Shown: positions 56,918 to 64,000 of the stretch, piece by piece
How the letters are laid out: each line of letters begins with the position of its first letter
Numbering within the stretch: the stretch's first letter is position 1
DNA from: Crocodylus rhombifer
Lineage: Eukaryota > Chordata > Crocodylia > Crocodylidae
NCBI GenBank assembly: GCA_038503035.1
Contig: JAVSML010020824.1
Span: forward strand, 1 to 64,000
DNA: 64,000 nt
Direction of reading: 5' to 3'
Program-made: the position numbers and the translations under genes
Notes under the pieces: generated by a model
The model's database searches: none
What the model saw: the letters and a program-made list of their open reading frames with translations, nothing else
What the model was told of the DNA's origin: nothing

Positions 56918-59242
56918 GAAAGTCAAACTGCAGCCCATTGTCCAAAATTAGTTTAGCTCTTGGGTAGTCTCTGCCTACCAGCTGTTGCCAAACTGCTTTA
57001 TTTGTCTTGAATTCAGGTGAAGTCTTCACTCAAAGGCAAGGCATCTGGTAATCAAGGCATATGATGGTATTTGTAGGTTTGGAAGGGACAGCTTTGGGCT
57101 CCCTCACTTCCATTCTCTCTCTCCAATATATTGATGGTCCTTTTATGAAGAAGCTTTGGCATTTTCATGTCAGTCAAGGGGATGCAACATGTACCAGAGT
57201 GTATTCGGGGTTATGCTCTGGTTCTTTCACAACACAAAAAGTGCCACAGTAGGTATAGGTTAGGACACTTAAGGAAGAGTCTATACTTCTAGTGAAATCC
57301 TTGCACCATGGAAGTTATTGGCAAAACTCAACATTGACTTAAAGGAAGTATTGTCTTACTAGAATGGAGGTCAGGAACATAAAGAAGCTCCTTTTCTCAG
57401 GTAAATCTAACCCTTTAAGTACCTCCTAATTGTTAAGATAGGAAGAACAGGGCAGTTTTAGCGATTATTTTTAAACTGAGTGAATTACCCTTTTATTGTA
57501 AGATAGTATGTGGTTTCTCTTGGGGTGGAGGGAAGTTTTACTCAACCAGCAGAAAACTTCATGTTAGTCTTCAAGCCAAAGACAGAACTCCTTCTCAGGG
57601 AAGTAATGAGAGGAGTTCAGAACATTACATGTGGGGGTAAAATCAATTTTCTTCACTCCTTAATTCAACACAAGTGCAGCAGCAACAGCAGCAGACATAT
57701 AGCAAGTGACTCATTCTACTATGGTCTTTGAATGGTGAAACTCTTATGTGCTACATCTCCCATGCAGGCATTTTGTTTTCTAATTCTCTGTTCCTAATTC
57801 CAAGAAACATGAATAATGAGGCTTTTAGCAGAGAGCTGGAAGTCCCTGAGAGACAAATCAGGGGTAGGGCACTCTGTAAATTGAGTGCTGTGTGTAGTTT
57901 TAGGGATACATAGAAATAATTGGCTTGAACTTTTGCTCACCCCACAGATTAAACCCAAAGCTTTTATCAGGTTAAGATAAGGTCCCTCCTTCTTTTTGAC
58001 TTTAATTAGAGCCTCAGCTCCCTCCTTTTTTAACCCCAAGTTTGCTGTCCTTTCCCTATCTTTGAAGAACCATTTTTAGAGTTCACATCCAAAATCCAAT
58101 GTTTTAATAAAGGTTTCTAGCCATTGTACAGTTTATCTTCTCTTTTGTGGACACAGATGCAGGGTGAAAAAGAGGTTTTGTATAGGAATATGAAAACTAG
58201 AACTTTATAAACTGTTGTGAGGTTTTAGAACTAGAACCTTAAACTGTTTTGGAGGTGTTTTAGTGTATCTGTGGGTGAGGTTTTGTTTTGAGAATGAGAA
58301 TAAAGTATTAAGCAATTCATACACCTTTTAGAAGACTTTATTTTTTTTTAAAGCTTTCTTTGAGAAGGAAGTTTGTTTTCACACACACAAAGAGTGGGAC
58401 TCATATTTTTAAAATGATGGGTCTTGGATCCTCTGTATAGCATCTTCTGTTCTCAGGCAAACTTTTCTGATGCCCACATGGAAATGAGTGCTTTCTTCTT
58501 TCCATGTCGTAGCAAAACTCTTCTTGGTACAAATAGATAGCAAACGAACTAGCTTGAGGTCTGCCCTGGAAAGATATAAATATTCTGGCCTAGTTCCAAG
58601 AACATTCAAATTAGGATTAGGTTTTATATTTTATCTAATAATATTCAAGGAAACCTATCAGGGTTACCAGGCTACAAGGGTGTTCACTCAGTAAAGATTG
58701 CAAAAAAAAGGAAGGAAAAAAAACAAAAACAAATAGAAACAGTTTTAAAAAATGATTAATAGGGGTTATTTGGAGCAATATATGGAATCTTGAAATTGCA
58801 TTATATACCTTTTTAATTTATGTAATGATAATATTGAAGTGACAGAGTTTCATAAAGGGAAAAATTCATTCATGCAGACTTTTTTTTATAATTCAGAACA
58901 ACTTACCTATATTCTTGCCAGTAAAATTCAGGTCAACCAAAGTATAAATTAAATTGCTGTTCATCCAAAACAGAGCTGAAATGTCCACAATGCATATATA
59001 ACTTATTTCAGACAATATCCTAGAGCCAAACAGTTAATAGACAGTGCATTTTGTATTTGCCTTCAGATGGCTTCTGCAATCTTGCTCCTACAAATAACTT
59101 GTGCTTGACAATAAAGCAAGCTGAGCAGTCCTAATCAACTGGGAAGCCTAGCTGTGAAACACTACAAGACTGCCTTTGAAAGTGTTAATTTAATTTCTGC
59201 TAGCTAAAAATGATTTCTTCCTCCTCTATATAGTAGCACTAT
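56918..59242. other. AT-rich non-coding stretch
   Basis: No bounded element. A short cag-rich run (gcagcagcaacagcagcag) lies at about 57676. One minus-strand exon candidate near 58911-58961 is mentioned as a finding. Confidence 0.4.
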
Positions 59243-60067
59243 TTAACCCTCATCCATTCTCATGAAACCATAACCATTGTTGATCTCATGGGGTAACTTG
59301 TTACCCCACCTGCATGAGCAAAATGGAACCAAGTGACAACAGTATAAATGTACCAGAATCTATATATTACAACAGATTGTTTGTTTGAAAGAGTATTTAT
59401 GATGATTTGAACCAAAAATATTATTTAACCAGAACTATGAACAACATTTAAACTCTTTAGAGTTTCAAAACCTGAATGAACAGTTTGCTAAGTCTGCAGT
59501 TAACACTGTTTTCAAACTAATAATTACTTCCAAAAACATTTTCTAACTGTGGTGCCCTCAGTTGGCACTGTGAGTATGTTCCCGCCCTGTGGTCAGAGTC
59601 CACCCCCCAGCTCACCTGCCATGGCTCGATGGAAAATGTAAAAAAAGGGGTTAAGTGGTGTTCCTTCCCCCTCAACCCAAAGACAAGATACTCATGGGCT
59701 TGCCATGGTGGTTCTCAGGGCTCCACCTCCCCTACACGCCATCCAGTCACCAGCAGCGTGCGTCTTTGTGCCGCTGCCCCAACTCAAGGCTGTGGCACAT
59801 GTGTCAGCCAGAGGGATATCTGCCCCACAACTGTGGGTATGGCGCAGTCTCCAACAGCCTGGCCACCATAAGCCCTAAGCTGACCCTGAGGCCTAAGATG
59901 CTGGCTTCAGGGTCTGAGTAGATGGAGTTGGTCGATTCTCTTAGAGAATCACTGCCTTGGAGCCCCTAATTGTCTGGGGCCAGGATTTGCCCATTCCAAG
60001 ACAGATGCCAGTTACTGCCCCTGCTCCTCTGCTGCAGGGCAGTGTCATTGAGATCACTCCTGCTGGC

Positions 60068-60508
60068 ATAGAATCAATGAGTCGGAAGGGACCTAGACAG
60101 ATCATCTAGTCCGACCCCCTGCCATGGGCAGGAAGGAGCACTGGGGGTGGGAGGGGTCATAAGACCCTAGCCAGGTGCCTATTCAGTCTCCTCTTGAAGA
60201 TTTCCAGGGAAGGTGAGAGCACCACCTCTCTGGGAAGCCTATTCCAGGCTCTGGCCACCCTTACAGTGAAGTAGTTCTTCCTAATATCTAACCTAAACCT
60301 ATCCTCCCTCAGCTTGTGGCCATTGTTCCTGGTGACTCCAAGGGGGGCCCTGGTAAACAGACTTTCCTCGAGTCCCTGCTGTGGCCCCTGATAAGGTTGT
60401 GGGCAGCCACAAGATCCACCCCCTCTCAGACTCCTCTTGCAGAGACTGAAGAGATTCAGGTCCCTCAGCCTCTCCTCATAGGGCTGGCCACAGAGGCCCT
60501 CAACCATA
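60068..60508 (-). mobile_element. CR1 3' fragment inside the LTR
   Basis: Begins (3' end at left) catagaatcaatgagtcgg, with 'gatcatctagtccgacccc', and runs to about 60508. It is the third layer of nesting at this locus. Confidence 0.85.
60157..60507 (-). pseudogene. CR1 ORF2 C-terminal remnant
   Basis: A 116-aa frame holds YEERLRDLNLFSLCKRSLRG, TRNNGHKLREDRFRLDI and YFTVRVARAWNRLPREVV, the C-terminal end of the CR1 reverse transcriptase. A small insertion (GSCGCPQPY) interrupts the usual DLVAAYK text, probably from compensating indels. No catalytic motifs are present. Confidence 0.8.
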
Positions 60509-60783
60509 CCTTATGCCAGGTCTTGGTGTGCCTGGTGTTCTCCCAGCTGGTTTTCCCCCTTGCACCTGACTTCCAGTGGGGTTTTTAAGTCTCCCACAGT
60601 GGCAGCTTCATGGACAGCTGCTTTAAGAGCTGGTGAAACTCCAGCTTGTGCAGCTCCTTCTCCACTCCAGCCTGCCTAAGAGGTAAGTTCCCGGTGGTGT
60701 GGGCGTCCCTGTTCCCTTCTTCAGAAGGGTCTGCCTCCGGTGCTTCTGACCCCCGTGGATGTCTCCCACTGCCACACTAACTG

Positions 60784-60974
60784 TTTTAAGTAAATATTGT
60801 ATTCCTCACAAAGTAGCAGTGATATACTGTGGGGCACACAAGCAAATAGCTTACAATCTTCACATCGTTTCTAGGTTTTGCGGTCATCTGTCCTTGGACA
60901 AAAAGCACAATGTCCACTTATGCTTGAAGAAGGTTCTACTGGGGTGCATTGTGGCAACTTGTAATTTAGGGCAC
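60784..60974 (-). pseudogene. piggyBac C-terminal Cys-rich domain remnant
   Basis: On minus this 191-bp island between the two LTRs reads SGHCAFCPRTDDRKT, an in-frame stop, then KRCEDCKLFACVPHSIS and LLLCEEY. The spaced CxxC, CxxC and H/C residues match the Cys-rich finger at the end of piggyBac transposases, which binds the element's ends. One conserved Cys is replaced (EEY for EEC). It continues the 62.4-kb remnant across the LTR at 60975-62364. Confidence 0.7.
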
Positions 60975-61470
60975 TGTGAGCGGGTGGGGCCTAGGAGCAG
61001 CCGTGAACTCCCTAGCGCCCCCCTACCGTCACGTTAGGGTGGACTCAGCACCCTCAGAATCTCGCCCGCCACGACTTTGCTGTTTAATAGGTTAAATGGG
61101 AGGCTGCCTTTGTTCCCCTAGTGAACGGTAAGTGTGTTCTTGCCCCCACTCCAAATGGGGCGCCTCTGTGCACCCCTCCCTTAAAGGGGAGGTTTGGAGG
61201 CACGCATACCCTTTAGCACGCCCCAAGCCTCGCAGCTGTTCTGTGGGATGTTGTGCAGTCCCTCGCCCCTCTGGTGCTCTCTCTCCTGGCACCCTGGGCT
61301 CATTGCCTGCCTGGCGCCCCCTGGGCCGGGCTCCTACCCACCGGCCTGTTACCGGCGCCCCGGGCCTGTCTCTCTGCTGTCGCCCCCTCTGGGGCCTCGC
61401 CCACCCTGGGGCCTATACTGTGCCTCTCACGCTTCGCCCCCTCTAGGGCACCTGCCACGCTCTCTGTGGC

Positions 61471-61790
61471 AGTTGCCCAGCCTCTGGGCCTGCGTTGCGC
61501 TCTCTCTCTCTGCCCGGCTGGGGCCTTGCCCTCTCTGGGGCCCATGCTGCGCTCTCTGCAGCGGTTGCCCAGCCTCTGGGCTTATATCACGCTCTTGGGG
61601 CTCAGGTGGCTGTAGCCGTGCCTGACCCCTTGACCTTTCTCTGGGTCTTTTGCCTTCTGGGCAAACACCGTGCCTCTCCGGCGCCAACTTTGGGGCTCAG
61701 GTAGCCGTAGCCACGCCTGGCCCCTTGACTTTTCTCTGGGTCTTTTGCCTTCTGGGCACACCACGCCTCTCTCTGGCACAACCCGTGCCT
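61471..61790. repeat. Tandem repeats inside the LTR
   Basis: Two different units are duplicated side by side. One starts gttgcccagcctctgggc (about 61472 and 61564, ~92 bp apart). The other starts ggggctcaggt (61597 and 61692, 95 bp apart) and includes ctctgggtcttttgccttct. Confidence 0.75.
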
Positions 61791-62111
61791 CTCCAGTGCA
61801 ACTGTAGTGCCCTGCTGGCACTGTGCCCTTACTGGGGACCCCCAAGCTGCTGGGGAGCTCCCCTGAGGCCTCCTCGCTCCCCTACAGCCTCACCCAGTCC
61901 TCTGGTGTAACTATAACCAAGATGCCAGCCACCTGGCTTCAACATAAAACACAGAGCCTCCAGCTCATAACATAAACACTGAGAACCCCCCCCAGGGCCT
62001 CCAACCATACCTCTCATCAAGGTGCTCTCCTCCCCGGCATCATCACAGCCAGTCAGCACCACAATGCTGCCACTACCAATTCAGGCCACTCAGCTCAGCC
62101 GCAGAGCTCGA

Positions 62112-62184
<73 letters not shown>
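62112..62184. repeat. (CTCCTG)n microsatellite, ~12 units
   Basis: An almost uninterrupted hexamer run in the LTR, just downstream of its TATA box on minus. It makes Ala-Pro, Gly-Ala and Arg-Ser-type conceptual repeats in different frames; none is a gene. Confidence 0.95.
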
Positions 62185-62185
<1 letters not shown>

Positions 62186-62384
62186 CAGAAGAGAACCACT
62201 CCTCAGGCTCCAGCCTGGGCTGTTTATAAAGGCCCGGCCCTGCCCCCTTCTGGCCACCTGACCCTCCTGGTTGCCCTGGCAACTGGCACCTGAGCTGCCT
62301 GGTTGATTGGCAGCTCGGTTCCTTTTGCTACCATGGCACAAGACACCTTGGTGCTCCTGTGACAGGCAGTCATACCAGACTTGA

Positions 62385-62820
62385 TGGACTTAGATTATGT
62401 GTACCCATCATTCTTTGTTTTATTTGTCTGTCAATCAACTGTTCCCCAAGTTCCCGGAAAAAAAAAAAAAGCACCGTCTTCTTAACTGTGATCTTTGCTT
62501 CTACTTTGCGTTGTGACCTACCCAAATTATGAGGTTGGCAATGGCAGCCACATCAGCATATGGAAAAATAGTTTCATTGGCCACCTGTTGATTTTCCATC
62601 TGCAGGTAGTCATGCGAACTAAGTGGTCAAGTTTGATGGCTGGCTTTCTTTGCTGTCCACGCACTGACAGGTCATGGTGCATGCTTGACAGCAACAGCAC
62701 AACTTTGGACTTCTTTGGAACATAGGAAACTAGGGTGAGTTCCCCATCAAAAGCAAAGCAGAGTGGAGGATGGCTGTTCATTAGCTACAATGGATACCTA
62801 AAGTGGACATGAATGAAGTG
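62385..62820 (-). pseudogene. piggyBac transposase remnant
   Basis: On minus, PLCFAFDGELTLVSYVPKK is followed by VVLLLSSMHHDLSV and KPAIKLD. It then jumps to RWPMKLFFHML. A later frame gives FFRELGEQLIDRQIKQRMMG (about 62403-62465). This is the order of the C-terminal half of piggyBac transposases. About 12 residues that normally hold the third catalytic aspartate (a KGGVD-type motif) are missing between KLD and RWPM, and the first two catalytic regions are deleted. An A-run at 62459-62470 marks a frameshift. Dead remnant of a cut-and-paste transposase. Confidence 0.8.
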
Positions 62821-63177
62821 TGAATGAATGCTGATCTTTCAGATGCATCCACCCGAAGTGGCCAAATAGGTCTAGGCCTGTCATTTATACAGAAATTGCA
62901 AGTTTCTCAAATGCGTTAAATGGGCTTGGGGTAAGTTGTTACCTCATGGAAAAACACACTTGGGGTAAAGTTACCCTGGGCAGTTTTTCTTCCACAAAGA
63001 ACAAACCATTCATGTAAGCTGGCTGTTCTTTGGGGATATCGTGCACTGCAGTGCCAGTGACAATGTCCTAAAAATAATTTTTTTTTTAGAATTAATTAAC
63101 TTTAAGATACTGCACAAAATATTCCCATGGGGTAATCTCCTACCCCAGATGCATATATGAAGGTTAACTGATGTAGT

Positions 63178-64000
63178 TATTTAGTGTTAAAACTGATGGG
63201 AATAGGAATTAGCAAACAGTCTTGAGTAATTGATGAGTAGATTTTTGTAAGGCTGCAATAAAGCCATGATAGGTCTTTTATAGACTTGTGCTTTTTTTTA
63301 TATTTAATTATGTATTTTATCCTCCTGTCTTTCTCTGGTATTATCCTGAGACTTCAGTTTAGTTCTGCTTTCCTGATCCTCTGCTTCTTTTAGTCTACTC
63401 TACTTATGGGACTCCCCAGGTGTGTTTCTGCAAGTGTTTATATGCCAAATGCTACATAGTGTTATTTTAAACAATAATCAGCTTCTCAGAATGAACCATG
63501 TCACAGACACTTCTGTGTGTGCATGAAGGTCAATAGACTTGTCAAATTCTCTATTGTAAATCCTGTCACTAAATCAATTGATTTTAATTAAAAAAGTGCT
63601 CCTCTTCAGAAGAAATGTATTCTCTTATGTAGACATGATCCAGTGCCCCAATTCAAGAAAAATTCCTGTGACTAATGTTGGACTTCCACTGATGATTAAT
63701 CTTAGGTAATGTACTTTTCATTTTTAACATGTTTATCGTTTAGTGAAGGATATTTTTATTGATAAAACACTCTCAGTGTAGCCTAGCTTGGTGTAAAAGG
63801 GATACCAGAGAGAGCCAGTAGTAGAAAACTCTACTAGGGAGCGAAACCAACAGGAGACAACTATTCTCCTTTATGCACCTATCTATTTCTTTCCCCAGCA
63901 CCTCTCCCCTCCAAAATGCATGGAATTTGCCAACATGATGGCTAGAAACAAGACAGGATTTTTCACTCATTGCCATAATTCCCTAAGGGTTATATTCTTA
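63178..64000. other. AT-rich non-coding stretch
   Basis: No repeat boundary, exon or RNA gene recognised up to the window end. Confidence 0.45.

Larger units (their letters stand above)
59550..60776 (-). mobile_element. Solo-LTR-like insertion in piggyBac
   Basis: TG…CA ends (tggtgccctcag left, ccactgccaca right) are flanked by a 7-bp direct repeat ctaactg (59543-59549 and 60777-60783). Read on minus it starts TGTGGCAGTGGG and has a TATA-like 'cttaaaaacccc'. A CR1 fragment sits inside (60068-60508), so the LTR proper is ~790 bp. No internal retroviral genes are present, so this is a solo LTR if the class is right. Confidence 0.6.
60975..62364 (-). mobile_element. Second solo-LTR-like insertion in piggyBac
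   Basis: On minus it starts TGTCACAGGAGC and ends CCCGCTCACA. Flanks are ggcac (60970-60974) and ggcag (62365-62369), 4 of 5 matching. A clear TATA box 'ctttataaacagccc' lies about 130 bp from its start. The ~1.39-kb body is GC-rich with internal tandem repeats and a hexanucleotide run. Large frames open on both strands (up to 143 aa) but carry no retroviral motif. Solo LTR is the best reading; the retroelement class (endogenous retrovirus or Gypsy) cannot be fixed. Confidence 0.65.
59247..63173 (-). mobile_element. piggyBac transposon, deleted and split by LTRs
   Basis: TTAA flanks both ends (59243-59246 and 63174-63177), the obligate piggyBac target. The termini are ccctcat at the left and, complemented at the right, ccttcat. 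Inside each end lies a palindrome-like ATGGGGTAAC…TTACCCC motif (about 59289 and 63128). Transposase-like coding remnants on minus (62385-62820 and 60784-60974) confirm the family. Two LTR-type insertions interrupt it; without them the element is about 1.3 kb, so most of the transposase was already deleted. Confidence 0.8.

Noticed and set aside
61194..61625. 143-aa and several other frames within the LTR
   Set aside because: Tandem-repeat and composition artefact; frames open in most phases on both strands.
62022..62261. Ala-Pro repeat protein
   Set aside because: Direct translation of the (CTCCTG)n microsatellite.
1..64000. tRNA, rRNA, CRISPR array or bacterial-type operon
   Set aside because: No cloverleaf with matching A/B boxes, no rRNA signature, no regularly spaced short repeats, and the organism is a vertebrate.

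Overview
This is vertebrate nuclear DNA. Most of it is AT-rich, with no operons and no long uninterrupted host reading frame. The repeat content points to a sauropsid, most likely a crocodilian (a turtle is the main alternative). It has several CR1 LINEs with their characteristic 3' end, many short non-autonomous hAT elements, a large set of MITEs whose ends carry a 'TCTACA'-like motif, Penelope-like retroelement debris, a piggyBac relic and solo-LTR-like blocks. I saw no L1 or Alu. The species call is inference from repeat families, not from a gene.

Host gene content is sparse, so the window looks intronic or intergenic. I can support only candidate exons: a 45-bp microexon-like segment on + at 47151-47195, two terminal-exon-like ORFs on - at 13516-13699 and 14942-15237, and weaker candidates listed as findings. 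A CCAAT/TATA-rich promoter-like patch lies near 23.54-23.66 kb on -. None could be assigned to a named gene.

Layout. 0-8.3 kb: AT-rich DNA with a hAT element (3326-3770), a hAT fragment, degenerate tandem DNA, a Tigger-like element (7338-7566), and a MITE (7827-8255) split by a Penelope-related foldback (7865-8027). 8-26 kb: largely unique DNA with four hAT or foldback insertions, most keeping 8-bp target duplications, and two Penelope-type terminal segments. 26-38 kb: four CR1 pieces (one with its reverse transcriptase core deleted), MITEs, and a 1.06-kb hAT element (33386-34446). 38.25-39.52 kb: a Penelope-like element coding for a GIY-YIG endonuclease domain, with a terminal segment resembling a hammerhead ribozyme. 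42-49 kb: hAT copies, an LTR-like block, the microexon candidate and MITEs. 49.48-52.72 kb: a CR1 interrupted by a second, antisense CR1 whose partial reverse transcriptase frame is still open. 59.24-63.18 kb: a piggyBac transposon split by two solo-LTR-like insertions, one of which holds a CR1 fragment.

These pieces are layers of insertion history rather than a gene system. The most informative structures are the nested elements, where host and guest can be separated at the base level, and the Penelope family, whose coding piece, ribozyme-like end and miniature foldback derivatives all occur in this window.
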